Shown here piece by piece: positions 9,565 to 18,025 of a stretch of DNA of 25,971 nt; the stretch's first letter is position 1, and every line of letters starts with the position of its first letter. The translations under genes were made by a program, and so were the position numbers. The stretch lies in IMG/VR virus record IMGVR_UViG_3300031660_000051, positions 1 through 25,971 of that record. One strand, 5' to 3'. This DNA comes from a virus. The notes below the pieces were generated by a model. That model was not told the DNA's origin, did not search any database, and worked only from the letters and a program-made list of their open reading frames with translations.

Positions 9565-9599
9565 AAAAAAGGGGCACCCCTCCGAAGAAGGATACCCCC
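9565..9599 (-). terminator. Intrinsic terminator after the major capsid gene
   Basis: In the leftward RNA, GGGG and CCCC enclose an inner TCC/GGA stem with loop TTCTTC, followed by a run of six U. It begins a few bases after the capsid stop. A leaky terminator here would make capsid mRNA exceed tail mRNA, as after gene 10 in T7. Confidence 0.75.
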
Positions 9600-9606
9600 T
9601 AGTGGT

Positions 9607-10683
9607 TTACGCTAAGTTGTAGTTAGCAGTAATTAGAGCCTCTGGACGGAGGATCTTACGACCGTATAACTGCATTCCGCGCACGATATCAGCAAAAGAT
9701 GCTGTATCACGGTAGCTTTCAGTCTTAGCCAACTGCTGGGCAGTAGCTACGCAAGACTTATGTCCTGCTACAACAGTACCAAAGTTCACTTCGGAACCGA
9801 TTGAGGCAGAAGTGCCCGCACCAGTACCCATGTAAGGTAGGTTGTTAGACTTATACACTTTGAAGCCACGGATAAGACCGCTGCCTACACGACCGTTGCG
9901 AAGTTCATCGCCACCGCCGAAATCACTATTGATGAATTTAGAATCTTCATCCATTAGCAATTCGTAGAACACTGGATCAGCAACGAACCAACGATCTGCT
10001 GTGTCCACGTTAGCTTCATCCATCTTACGAGCCATTCGGTTAAGAACTGCAAGAGGACTAGTGATAGCACCAGAACCACCGCCAGCGGCAAGAGGAATAG
10101 AAGTCAATGCGTGTAAGGCTGCTGCTTCAGTACCACCAATGTCAGAACCACCGAAATCGGTAATGTCTAACTTGTTAGCAAGCAACAATTCGTCAGCACC
10201 AGCAGCAGAATCAGCCTTAGTGCCGTTAGCGGCAGTACGAGCAATCCAAGCTGTGTTACCAGCATTACGCTCGAAACCAGATAAGTAACCTAGTACTTCA
10301 GCGTCATAGGTGTCACGAAGTTTAAACGCGGCACGGTCAGTCGCTAAGTCCATGAAGTTAACATGGCTGTGAGCAGCTTCAATGTCATCGATCTTGAACA
10401 TAAAGTAGTTCGCTTGGTCGATGGTAAGTGAGAAATCTCCGTCACTTAGGTTCTGTGCGGCCACTGCTGTGCCACGCGCATAATCTGAGACAGTAATTTC
10501 TGGTTCTTTGATGATCTTAACACTATCGCCATATGAAGCAATTTCGCCCATATAATCGGTATTGGTAATATCTTCAATTACAGATGTGTTGCGGAAAGTC
10601 TTTTGGACTTTTTGTGAATAAATGATTGGACTAAAGTTACCGTTTGGTAAGTTGGCATAGCCACTAGCTTTTGCGAAAGCCAT
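9607..10683 (-). CDS. Major capsid protein
   Basis: This is a 358-residue protein with a strong ribosome-binding site (AGGAG, 7 nt from the ATG). The text after the N-terminus (FSPIIYSQKVQKTFRNTSVI, then TDYMGEIASYGDSVKI and a TVSDYARG stretch) is of the HK97-fold coat type found in podoviruses. The ASYGDSVKI strand and the central MARKMDEANVDTADRWFVAD with a following FGGGDELRNGRVGSGLIRG fit an E-loop/P-domain and A-domain layout. It sits right after the scaffold-like gene and before the tube genes. It has its own promoter, a long leader and a terminator, as expected of the most abundant virion protein. No N-terminal prohead protease site is evident. Confidence 0.85.
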   Translation of the reverse strand: MAFAKASGYANLPNGNFSPIIYSQKVQKTFRNTSVIEDITNTDYMGEIASYGDSVKIIKEPEITVSDYARGTAVAAQNLSDGDFSLTIDQANYFMFKIDDIEAAHSHVNFMDLATDRAAFKLRDTYDAEVLGYLSGFERNAGNTAWIARTAANGTKADSAAGADELLLANKLDITDFGGSDIGGTEAAALHALTSIPLAAGGGSGAITSPLAVLNRMARKMDEANVDTADRWFVADPVFYELLMDEDSKFINSDFGGGDELRNGRVGSGLIRGFKVYKSNNLPYMGTGAGTSASIGSEVNFGTVVAGHKSCVATAQQLAKTESYRDTASFADIVRGMQLYGRKILRPEALITANYNLA

Positions 10684-10957
10684 GTTGCATCTCCTATAGA
10701 TGTTAAGTTAAAGTGCCACTAAAATTTGGGGGTATCCGACACATGCCGTAATACGCCACCAGCGGCGAAACGAAACAGAATGGAATACTTCATTAAGGGC
10801 TAAGTTGTATTGGGTATCTTTGTGGAAAAGGGCCAAACTTACTTAGGTGTCTTTAGAGTTTTCTTCTGAAAAGGGGGGTGAGGTAGAAGGCTATGCATAT
10901 AAGGAAAACAACTCCAGTATTGCATAAGCCTCGGCTCGGGGGGATGGTATCAAGGTT
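10684..10957 (-). promoter_or_regulatory. Long structured 5' leader of the capsid mRNA
   Basis: About 265 nt separate the candidate promoter from the capsid ATG, with no convincing gene in this stretch on either strand. The leftward RNA can form a stem of AGGCU(U)AUGCA with UGCAUAGCCU (plus-strand 10921-10931 and 10888-10897), with one bulged base and a 23-nt loop, close to the 5' end. The rest is unstructured by eye up to the AGGAG site. Long leaders with 5' stems often stabilise capsid mRNA; that role is inference. Confidence 0.5.
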
Positions 10958-10987
10958 GTTATACCACATTTACTAGTTAATTAGCAA
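10958..10987 (-). promoter_or_regulatory. Candidate promoter for the capsid gene
   Basis: The leftward strand reads TTGCTA, 18 nt, TATAAC. The -10 matches the consensus at 5 of 6 positions and is identical to the -10 of the candidate late-operon promoter at 17951. It lies just after the scaffold stop, so it would add capsid transcripts to the operon readthrough. Confidence 0.5.
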
Positions 10988-10992
10988 GTGGT

Positions 10993-11763
10993 TTAACGCG
11001 CTCCGCCAGTAACGTCGTACTCAAACAGCCCTTTACTGATTGATTCCATGATTTTAGCTTCATTTTTATCGTATTCAGCCGCTGTCATGCGTTCGACCTG
11101 ACTTTCTGTAAACATAGACCTACCACCCGACGGGGCAGCAACTCCACTTCTACCTACGGCCTGTGCGGCATCACTGGCGCTTTTAGGACGTACCTTACGG
11201 ATACCTTTGTCGGATTTGTAGAGGTCTAACGCTCTAGCCGCCGCTCTGGCATCTGTATTGTTCTTATATAGGGCATCTTGAACAGAAGTAGGCTGTTCTA
11301 CTACCCAGTTATGGAAATCTTTCTGTGCTCTGATCTTATCGAAGTCAGGATGTAGTTTCCGTAGTTCTATCATTGCTTTTTCGGACTTAATACCTGCTTG
11401 CTGCTTCTTAATCTCAGCAAACTCTACGTTGGCATCTGATACCGCTTCTTGTACCCGCTTTTGGGCAATAGTATCGATTATCTTAGCAACGTCAGGGTAT
11501 TTTGTTGACCATGCGTCAACTTCTTCGGCAGTTTTAGGGAATTTGATCTGTCCCTTGGTTGCATCGGTAAGTTGTGCCTTTACTTGCGAGAGTTCTTGGT
11601 CACGTTGTACCATTTGCTGTTGCATGTGGCGGCGTAGGTCACCATATCGCTTTTTAAACGACTCTTCATCTGATCCTGTAGGAGTACCCTCGTCAGGTAC
11701 CTCTCGTACTAGTTCCTTTACATCTTCGGGTTCGTCCCGATATGCGTTTCGGTATTTAGCCAT
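10993..11763 (-). CDS. Scaffold-like protein
   Basis: This is a 256-residue, strongly charged, helix-predicting protein directly before the capsid gene, where podoviruses place their scaffold. It has a GGAG site 5 nt before the ATG. The N-terminus is acidic (RDEPEDVKELVREVPDEG). A coiled-coil-like segment (KKRYGDLRRHMQQQMVQRDQ, then ELSQVKAQL) follows. The rest is charged helix (KRVQEAVSDANVEFAEIKKQ), and the C-terminus has MTAAEYDKNEAKIMESISKG. Low Cys/Trp content, high Lys/Glu content and position match scaffold proteins, which organise coat assembly and are absent from mature heads. No enzyme motif is visible. A head-completion role cannot be excluded. Confidence 0.7.
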   Translation of the reverse strand: MAKYRNAYRDEPEDVKELVREVPDEGTPTGSDEESFKKRYGDLRRHMQQQMVQRDQELSQVKAQLTDATKGQIKFPKTAEEVDAWSTKYPDVAKIIDTIAQKRVQEAVSDANVEFAEIKKQQAGIKSEKAMIELRKLHPDFDKIRAQKDFHNWVVEQPTSVQDALYKNNTDARAAARALDLYKSDKGIRKVRPKSASDAAQAVGRSGVAAPSGGRSMFTESQVERMTAAEYDKNEAKIMESISKGLFEYDVTGGAR

Positions 11764-11794
11764 GTGTTCTCCGTGGGGGGGGCCGTTAAAGTAG

Positions 11795-11813
11795 ACTAAT
11801 CGGAATGATTAGT
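11795..11813. other. Hairpin between scaffold-like and acidic protein genes
   Basis: ACTAATC and GATTAGT form a perfect 7-bp stem with loop GGAAT (plus strand). No U-run follows in the leftward RNA, so it is more likely an mRNA-stability or processing element than a terminator. Confidence 0.4.
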
Positions 11814-11842
11814 GGTTCTGCGGGTAGCCCGAGGCCTGCAAA

Positions 11843-12691
11843 CTAGCGTTTCATCATAGCAAACTTGACTGCTGGACGATAAGTATTCTTGCCATCTGTG
11901 GACTTGTAGGGGTCTTCTTCCTCGTCTTCAAGGGTTTCTTCTTCTATGGTGGTAATTGCAACGTCTACAGAGTTACCTTCGGGAGTCTCATACTCCTCCT
12001 CGTCTGCTTCGTAGGCTTCGTCTTCATCCTCCATATACTCTTCATCTTCTTCGTACTCTTCTTCAAGAGTCTCGATCTGACCTTCCATCTGCATCGCCAT
12101 AAGGCCCATCTTGGCCTCGTCACGCATTTCCATTAGATGCTTCAAACCATGCCATCGCACTACATCTGCTGGAACGACGTATTCACCATCACTTAGAGCG
12201 GCTGGGATATCGTCACGGACGTTCATTTCACTAGAGCCGGGAGGTACTGGGTTGCCGGACTCTTCGTCCATGCCTACCATCATCTCTGGCATCATCATAC
12301 CACCATGGAACATTTCAATAGGGGCAGACTCCTCCGGGATAGGGACTTCCTCCATCGGTGCTTCGATGGGTACCCCTGCGTCTGGGGGGAGGGGGATGTC
12401 CTCCGCTACTTCAGGCAGTAGGCCGTCGCTACGGGTTTGAGCATACTCACTGGCTTCAGGTTCACTATCAAATACAGGCAATTCTTCACCTGTAAGTGGA
12501 TCTACCGGGCCATTCTCTTCGATGAATGCTTCTAACTCTTCTTGAGAGAACTGCTCACCTTCTGCATTAACGGTAGGGATGGTTACCCAACCATACTTTG
12601 TTTCAAAAGTAATTGTGCGCTCAGAGAAGTTATCCCCTGTCTCGGGGTCTTCAAAAACCTTGCGACCTTTAGTTGTGTAAGTATCTTCCAT
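11843..12691 (-). CDS. Acidic structural protein with a conserved phage motif
   Basis: This is a 282-residue protein with a strongly acidic C-terminal half: a run of Glu/Asp/Tyr around 205-245 includes EEYEEDEEYMEDEDEAYEAD. The segment DDIPAALSDGEYVVPADVVR, then HGLKHLMEMRDEAKMGL, belongs to a motif I have often seen in proteins encoded between portal and capsid genes of marine podoviruses. A Met-rich patch precedes it (FHGGMMMPEMMVGM). Start and upstream stop overlap as TAATG. The function is unknown; an internal virion or portal-associated protein is plausible. The acidic tail could mimic DNA or bind the Lys-rich protein of the same operon, which is speculation. Confidence 0.7.
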   Translation of the reverse strand: MEDTYTTKGRKVFEDPETGDNFSERTITFETKYGWVTIPTVNAEGEQFSQEELEAFIEENGPVDPLTGEELPVFDSEPEASEYAQTRSDGLLPEVAEDIPLPPDAGVPIEAPMEEVPIPEESAPIEMFHGGMMMPEMMVGMDEESGNPVPPGSSEMNVRDDIPAALSDGEYVVPADVVRWHGLKHLMEMRDEAKMGLMAMQMEGQIETLEEEYEEDEEYMEDEDEAYEADEEEYETPEGNSVDVAITTIEEETLEDEEEDPYKSTDGKNTYRPAVKFAMMKR

Positions 12692-12906
12692 TATTTTGCT
12701 CCCTCCAGAGCTTGATCACGCAATGTCTGGAACCGACGCAATTCTGCAATAGCGCCTTGTAGTTCCATTAGCTTGGTATGATCTTTTGTATTTTCTAAAA
12801 ATGCCCGCATCGAGTCGATACGATTCTCTACATACCTCTGTAAGAGAGGATACTTTTCTACGTCGTTAACTAAGGGTAGTATTGATTTAGCTAAAACTTT
12901 TTCCAT
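12691..12906 (-). CDS. Short helical protein of unknown function, after the portal gene
   Basis: This is a 71-residue, almost wholly helix-predicting protein (AKSILPLVNDVEKYPLLQRY, then RIDSMRAFLENTKDH and TKLMELQGAIAELRRFQTLR). It overlaps the portal stop and the following start by TAATG at both ends, so it is translated as part of a coupled chain. Small portal-neighbouring proteins of this type are known but uncharacterised in podoviruses. The heptad-like hydrophobic spacing suggests a coiled-coil partner of portal or of the acidic protein. No motif identifies a function. Confidence 0.7.
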   Translation of the reverse strand: MEKVLAKSILPLVNDVEKYPLLQRYVENRIDSMRAFLENTKDHTKLMELQGAIAELRRFQTLRDQALEGAK

Positions 12907-15047
12907 TACTGTGGTGGGCCTTGTGGTGGTTGACCTTGGGGCTGTGGAGGAGGCTGTCCGCCATTATCTCCACCACCTGCGCCTGTAAATCCGGGAGTGC
13001 CGGGTTCAGGTGCGTTGCCCGGAGCTATGTTGCCTCCGCCATTTCCTGTGGGGTCGTTAACGCTCGGGGCACCGCCTTCTCCTCCTTGTTGCTGTTGAGG
13101 TGGCTGCTGTGGCATAAGAGCCGCAACTGACGCCATCATCTCAGCTTGGATAGCCGCTTCTCTTGGATCATTAAGAACCTTGTCTTCGTCTAGATCCATA
13201 GATGCTGCAATCTCTCGTAAGACGTAATCGTACTTAACAAACGGAGCCATGCTTGGGTTCGCTGTCATCTGCATGAACTGCAACAGACGCTGTGAACGTA
13301 CCTCGTTACGCATTAGGCTTTCTGTACCCTTAGCTGAAACGTCTAGGTCACCCCTGATAGATTTATCGAAGTTGAACTGCATGTTAAAGCTAAACAAAGA
13401 TCTGCCTAGGGGAGCTAGTAAGTAATCATCCATGTTACGCACAACGGCTTTAATGTTCTGCGCTGCGGCACCCATAAGCATAGACATACCAGATGCGGTT
13501 CGACCCACACCCATCACGCCTGTACTGCCGTGAGCAAATGATGGCATACCTGTAGCTTCGTCAGCCAACTGTCGGGCCTTATCAAATACCTGTAGGCACT
13601 CGTTTGTTACGTTAGGGAACTTGGTACCGAAGATAGCTTGGCCGGGTGCTCCAGCTTGGCGTCTAAACACCTTGCCCGGATAAACACTCATGTCTTGTCC
13701 CGGCACTAGGTTCGTTTCGTCAATCTCAATAAGTAGATTAGATGAAAGAGCAGCGTTGTCTACCATAAGACGCATGAAGCCATTCATGATCTCTTGGGTG
13801 TCTTCCATGTTCTCTGCCAAGCCAATACCAAAGAAGCTATATGGATTAAGCTCGTATGGAACAGCATGGTAAGGAATACGGATAGGAGTGAACGGGTTAA
13901 TCACTAGGCGTAATACTTGGCCATTACAAACCCAAGCGTTAATCTGGATCTCTTCGTTCTCTAAGAAGTTGTCGGGTAAGTCTAAATCTGCTTCTTCTGC
14001 AATCTCTGCGTCTACGATGCCCCAGTATTCGAGTACTTCGTAGCGTTCAATGCCGGAGGACATGTCGTTATCTTCTAAAGTGTCCTCCCAATAGTGGGGA
14101 GTATAATTAGGGCCGAAATCAATCGCCTCATCAATTGCCTCTCCTCTAAAGAAAGGACGTTTCTTCAAGGCCCTCATTTGAGAGCGGTTTAACCGATGAC
14201 GTTCAATCGTGTACTCGGCTTCTGCCATATTCCTAGCGTCAGGGTCTGGGTAAAAGTTCCAGATGCTTACAGCTTCTACTTTGGGAATAGTCCTGAAAGT
14301 TGGATCATAGTTACCTTCATCATCCCATTTAGGGTATTCTTTCTGAAGGGCAAATGGGCCTTTTAGTATACCTGTACCAAATAGGCACATCTCAAAAGCC
14401 GTAGATCGTAAATGTTTGTTAGCTTCACTTTCATCTAACTGATCATGTATGGTTCTCTCCATCTTCCTAGCTGCTTCTTTAGCAGGCTCGAATGTGATGG
14501 CTGTTGGTGTCTTACCTGAACCGGGGCGTAGGCTACCCTCGTCAACTCGACCTAACTGATCAGCGAATGGGCCAGACCGTTTAAGTAGTTCTGGGCGAGA
14601 TACGGTAGGGGACTTTGGAGCAGCCCCCGTCATTTCACCTAGCTTATCTTCGGTAACTTCTTTCGGATCAAAGTGTAAAGATCCATCAACGCCAACAGGC
14701 TTATACGCAGCCTCAATTCCAATCGGGAACTTACTGCCTGCAAAAAGAACGTCCACGACCTGTGCATACGCTGCAAGAACTTTCGTTTTAGTAATCTTAA
14801 TGAAAGCCTGACTTTTCTCTTGCTGGGTAAACTGAACATCGGGGCCATACAATCCTCTATAGTTTCTATAGGCAGTAATCCAACGAGCTTCGTCGGCCTG
14901 CCTTGCTTCATTGGAGCGGTTGTATCGGCCTTCGATCCAGCCCACTAGGCCTGATAGGGATGCCTCGTCTTCTAGGGATTTAGTATCCTCTAGTCCGAGA
15001 GCACTTTCCTCCATGTTCATATCTTCGGGTCTGTCTACAATCGCCAT
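12906..15047 (-). CDS. Portal protein
   Basis: This is a 713-residue protein, in the size range of podoviral portal proteins. It begins with an acidic segment, then GWIEGRYNRSNEARQADEAR and ITAYRNYRGLYGPDV, followed by SQAFIKITKTKVLAAYAQVV, a portal-type wing/stem region. YPKWDDEGNYDPTFRTIPKV and IWNFYPDPDARNMAEAEYTI match the 'YPDPD' text common in P22-like and marine podoviral portals. The last 70 residues are Pro/Gln/Gly-rich (PQQPPQQQQGGEGGAP and PPPQPQGQPPQGPPQ) and probably disordered. It is next to TerL, as usual. It forms the dodecameric ring where DNA enters and leaves. Frame and start are clear; the SD is weak (GGA, 10 nt). Confidence 0.88.
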   Translation of the reverse strand: MAIVDRPEDMNMEESALGLEDTKSLEDEASLSGLVGWIEGRYNRSNEARQADEARWITAYRNYRGLYGPDVQFTQQEKSQAFIKITKTKVLAAYAQVVDVLFAGSKFPIGIEAAYKPVGVDGSLHFDPKEVTEDKLGEMTGAAPKSPTVSRPELLKRSGPFADQLGRVDEGSLRPGSGKTPTAITFEPAKEAARKMERTIHDQLDESEANKHLRSTAFEMCLFGTGILKGPFALQKEYPKWDDEGNYDPTFRTIPKVEAVSIWNFYPDPDARNMAEAEYTIERHRLNRSQMRALKKRPFFRGEAIDEAIDFGPNYTPHYWEDTLEDNDMSSGIERYEVLEYWGIVDAEIAEEADLDLPDNFLENEEIQINAWVCNGQVLRLVINPFTPIRIPYHAVPYELNPYSFFGIGLAENMEDTQEIMNGFMRLMVDNAALSSNLLIEIDETNLVPGQDMSVYPGKVFRRQAGAPGQAIFGTKFPNVTNECLQVFDKARQLADEATGMPSFAHGSTGVMGVGRTASGMSMLMGAAAQNIKAVVRNMDDYLLAPLGRSLFSFNMQFNFDKSIRGDLDVSAKGTESLMRNEVRSQRLLQFMQMTANPSMAPFVKYDYVLREIAASMDLDEDKVLNDPREAAIQAEMMASVAALMPQQPPQQQQGGEGGAPSVNDPTGNGGGNIAPGNAPEPGTPGFTGAGGGDNGGQPPPQPQGQPPQGPPQ

Positions 15048-15051
15048 TTAT

Positions 15052-16947
15052 TTAGTATCCAAATTTGAGACTTGCTGGTCGGTAAGCCTGAGTATTTTTC
15101 TTGCCCCAATCCTCAAAAGGAGAAGAGGATCTAGGACGGGACATTGCTCCGTATCGAACGGAGTCATAGGTGTGGTCACTGCGATATCTAATATCGATAT
15201 CATCACCGCCTTTAGGGTCGGTAGGGATCACGGGGAGGTCTGCTATAATCTGACGACAAGTATTGAAGAACACTATGCCGGGAGTTTGAGCCTCTTCATC
15301 GTACTTTAATAATTCATGAAGTCGGTTTCTTCCCGCTACTCGGGCACCTGCACTTCTGTCTGATGGACGCCAGCGGCAACCCAAAGCAATCATTTCTTCT
15401 GCTATGGATGGGCCTATCTGACCCCTGTTATGCCAACAGGAAGAGTCGAGCACACCATAACTCATTTGCTCCCCAACTTCAAGGGCCATGACTGCTTTTG
15501 CAAGGTCACGACCTGTATGTTTGCTAACGTACAATTCCCTATAAACGATAAGGGTTTCGTAGGCTGGGTCTATGGCAAACCAGTGTACGGCGGAGTAAGA
15601 CGAGTAACCGTAGTCACAGGATCTAAACCGTCTCCATTCATCTGGGATCTCAAATGGATCAACCACATGTATCTTGTTTCTAAACTCACTGAAGGCTGCA
15701 CCGTCTGCTACGGCCCAATCACCTTCGAGTAATTGTCTCCGCTGCATTTCCGGCAGAGAAAGAAGGTTAGCCTCATATTGGCCACCCTCCATTAGGTATG
15801 GGTTATCTTTTAGGGATGCTGGGATAAACCGTCTATCAAATAGGGTCTGTCCTGCCTTAGCATGGCCCTCTGGATAAACTAACACATCACCTGAGTCTAT
15901 ATCCGTTGCAGGGAACTTCTGGTTCGCTGGTGCAGGATCTATAAACATCTTCTTAACCCAAGAGTGACCGGGGCCACCCGGGTTCGTCGTTGCCCTCATA
16001 TGAATAGGCAAGGTTGGGTCTGTTGTACGCAATCGGGATCGCATGTAGTTCCAAGCGAAGGGCGTTGCATGTTGTGTTAATTCGTCAAAGGCAATGTAAG
16101 AGAAGGCCTGTCCCTGATAACGCAACACGTCTTCATCACGTTCTAGGTAAGTCATCCAGAGTTTAGCCCCGCTAGGGAATACCCACTGTGATTTCTTCTC
16201 TTGCCACTTAGCACCCGGATAAGCCTTCGGATAGATCTCCTGAGACTTCCACACCAACTCTCGAAGTTCATCGTTTGTACGACGAAGTATCAAGCCATTG
16301 AAGTTACCATTACCAAAGTAACGCATTGGGTCAGCGAGTAGTCCATAAGACTTACCACCACCCGCACTACCGCCGTATAGAACCTCTCGTTCAGATGCTG
16401 CTAAGAATTCTGTCTGTGGGCCTTCGTTAGGCGCAAATATAATCTCACGTTCTGTGGGAGTAGCCTCAAAGTCCAATGAGTCACTAAAGGTACCCATAGG
16501 TACCCCAATAGACTCAGGCTGGGTCACTTGAGTGAGTGCCTTGATCTTCTTGTTGGTTGCAGCCAGACTACGCTTAGTCCCCGCTTCCTTATTCTTTAAT
16601 TCTTTTAGGGCCTTGCCTTCTTTGGTCTTAGGGGCCTTTGCTTTCTTACGCTTTGCTAATTCTTTTACACGGGGATTATTGTCACCCCTATGCCTTCTCC
16701 AGATGTTGGCTAGGCCTTGGTGAGAGATAGAGTGCCCTGCATTCTCACTTAGCCACCTAGCAGCTTCACGGTAGGAGTGCCCATCATCTAGGAAGTCCAT
16801 GGCCTTTTCAACAAAACCAATGATCGTAAAGTCAGCTACTGCAACTAAAACATCCTCCTCACTAACAGCATACCCATAAGGTATCTTCGAGGTTTTATTG
16901 GGACGCTTCTGATCCTGCCAGTTACTCGTCTGTTTCGGGGCTGTCAT
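15052..16947 (-). CDS. Terminase large subunit (packaging ATPase and nuclease)
   Basis: This is a 631-residue protein. Walker A is GGSAGGGKS at 192-200, Walker B is YIAFDE at 284-289 with D288/E289, and the coupling motif ATTNPGG is at 319-325. The nuclease half has candidate metal ligands D445 (CDYGYS), D501 (GVLDSS) and D591/D595 (SDHTYD). Residues 23-88 form an extra N-terminal domain (YGYAVSEEDV, then LDDGHSYREAARWLS and ISHQGLANIWRRHRG) resembling the recombinase-type helix-turn-helix of serine recombinases. A Lys-rich linker (92-140) joins it to the ATPase. It overlaps the TerS-like gene by 26 nt. It drives DNA packaging with the portal; the role of the N-domain is inference. Confidence 0.93.
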   Translation of the reverse strand: MTAPKQTSNWQDQKRPNKTSKIPYGYAVSEEDVLVAVADFTIIGFVEKAMDFLDDGHSYREAARWLSENAGHSISHQGLANIWRRHRGDNNPRVKELAKRKKAKAPKTKEGKALKELKNKEAGTKRSLAATNKKIKALTQVTQPESIGVPMGTFSDSLDFEATPTEREIIFAPNEGPQTEFLAASEREVLYGGSAGGGKSYGLLADPMRYFGNGNFNGLILRRTNDELRELVWKSQEIYPKAYPGAKWQEKKSQWVFPSGAKLWMTYLERDEDVLRYQGQAFSYIAFDELTQHATPFAWNYMRSRLRTTDPTLPIHMRATTNPGGPGHSWVKKMFIDPAPANQKFPATDIDSGDVLVYPEGHAKAGQTLFDRRFIPASLKDNPYLMEGGQYEANLLSLPEMQRRQLLEGDWAVADGAAFSEFRNKIHVVDPFEIPDEWRRFRSCDYGYSSYSAVHWFAIDPAYETLIVYRELYVSKHTGRDLAKAVMALEVGEQMSYGVLDSSCWHNRGQIGPSIAEEMIALGCRWRPSDRSAGARVAGRNRLHELLKYDEEAQTPGIVFFNTCRQIIADLPVIPTDPKGGDDIDIRYRSDHTYDSVRYGAMSRPRSSSPFEDWGKKNTQAYRPASLKFGY

Positions 16948-17323
16948 CGGTTGGGGTTACCCTCTTTGGTGGTAAGATAAATATTCCCCCTGCTGGCCCT
17001 GAAATCTCTACTAATTCTTTCTTAACTAAACCTGCACGATCAAGTATCTGCGTAGCTGCTGCCACTGCATTCCTTGCCCCCATCGCACCCGGGTCATTCA
17101 ATACGTCTACCATACTATAAGTCGCCTTGGGCGCATTCATAGCAAGTACCATGCTGGCCCTATCTACGATCTGATCACGCAGTGGCCCAACAACTTCACT
17201 TATCTTTGTGTTAGGGGAATAACCCGCTGCGTTCATTGCCGCACGGATATCACCTCTAGCTTCATTGCACAGGGCCTCTAGGAAGGCTTCCTGCATATCT
17301 GTAATATCTTTTTTATCAGCCAT
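16922..17323 (-). CDS. Terminase small subunit-like protein
   Basis: This is a 133-residue protein directly upstream of TerL, which is where a small terminase is expected. The N-terminal helices (DITDMQEAFLEALCNEARGD and IRAAMNAAGYSPNTKISEVV) resemble the helix-turn-helix of small terminases, with the ARGDIRAAMNAAGYS text typical. A C-terminal part (AATQILDRAGLVKKELVEIS) also matches this class, and the end is Pro/Thr/acidic. It overlaps the Lys-rich upstream gene as TAATG. It would recognise the viral DNA and regulate TerL. The packaging signal is not visible here. Confidence 0.75.
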   Translation of the reverse strand: MADKKDITDMQEAFLEALCNEARGDIRAAMNAAGYSPNTKISEVVGPLRDQIVDRASMVLAMNAPKATYSMVDVLNDPGAMGARNAVAAATQILDRAGLVKKELVEISGPAGGIFILPPKRVTPTDDSPETDE

Positions 17324-17634
17324 TACTTTTTCTTCTTTACCAGCTTGCCTTTAGATGCCTCAACAAGTTCTCCACGTTTATACTTTTTGGAACCCTTGGA
17401 GTCTTTTTCTTCTTGTTGCTTATCTTTACGCTTGGCTTCGGCCATGCCACCAGAACTGTAGCCTTTAGCCTTCTTCTTCTTTGCTTTAACTAATCCGCCC
17501 TTTGCCATACCTTCATCCTGTTTGTTAACATCTAATTTCTGGAGACCATCACCGATCTTCATGAAACCACCTGTATTCATCTTTTTAACTTTTGATGTGG
17601 ATTTAACAGATGCCCCACAGTTCGATTGTTTCAC
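17323..17634 (-). CDS. Lysine-rich small protein, possibly virion-associated
   Basis: This is a 103-residue, strongly basic protein. The start is GTG (17632-17634), supported by AGGAG 7 nt upstream. Lys-runs dominate (LVKAKKKKAKGYSSGGMAEA, then KRKDKQQEEKDSKGSKKYKR and KGKLVKKKK). GG-containing turns (MNTGGF, MAKGGL, SSGGMA) recur. No folded domain is recognised. Similar Lys/Gly-rich small proteins lie near the terminase genes of marine phages. A DNA- or RNA-binding or virion-internal function is possible but not shown. Confidence 0.65.
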   Translation of the reverse strand: MKQSNCGASVKSTSKVKKMNTGGFMKIGDGLQKLDVNKQDEGMAKGGLVKAKKKKAKGYSSGGMAEAKRKDKQQEEKDSKGSKKYKRGELVEASKGKLVKKKK

Positions 17635-17666
17635 CGCTTATCTCCTATTGTGTATATGCCACCAAG

Positions 17667-17933
17667 TCACCTTTTCCTTCGATAGGTTTCTTCGGTACTG
17701 AAGTTTAGTTCTTTGGTGGATTGACCATCGTCTTTGTTATCCGAATAGTCGTAGTCGTAGAATTCACCATACCCCCGAAACACTGTGGCCTCTTCTCTCG
17801 CCTGAGTGGCGGTGATGAAACCCTCTTCAATGAGGTATCGTTTGGTATCCAACAAACTAAGGTGGACGCCAGTAGCCGCATCTATAGCGGCTCTTATGTA
17901 GATTAGGTTTATTGTGTTTTTAGGTAGGGACAT
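17667..17933 (-). CDS. Small conserved phage protein of unknown function, first gene of late operon
   Basis: This is an 88-residue protein starting MSLPKNTINLIYIRAAIDA and containing LSLLDTKRYLIEEGFIT, text of a type I have seen at the start of late operons in roseobacter phages. The end is Asp/Tyr-rich (EFYDYDYSDNKDD) and then basic. The candidate promoter at 17951-17979 would start transcription about a dozen bases before the ATG. No good Shine-Dalgarno site is visible, so it may be read almost leaderless. The function is not known. It could be a small regulator of the late genes, by position only. Confidence 0.65.
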   Translation of the reverse strand: MSLPKNTINLIYIRAAIDAATGVHLSLLDTKRYLIEEGFITATQAREEATVFRGYGEFYDYDYSDNKDDGQSTKELNFSTEETYRRKR

Positions 17934-17950
17934 TTTAAGTCTTGGTATTT

Positions 17951-17979
17951 GTTATAACACTACTGAGACTCAATTGCAA
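17951..17979 (-). promoter_or_regulatory. Candidate late-operon promoter
   Basis: The leftward strand reads TTGCAA, 17 nt, TATAAC. The -10 matches the sigma70 consensus at 5 of 6 bases and the -35 at 4 of 6. It is placed just before the first late gene. Confidence 0.5.
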
Positions 17980-18025
17980 GGGGTGCAGTGAGCCACAGTG
18001 ATTTGCCAATACTAGGGTTGGAGTA

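Noticed and set aside
10684-10957. Small leftward frames in the capsid leader (24 and 28 codons)
   Set aside because: No ribosome-binding sites and no plausible protein features; better explained as an untranslated leader.
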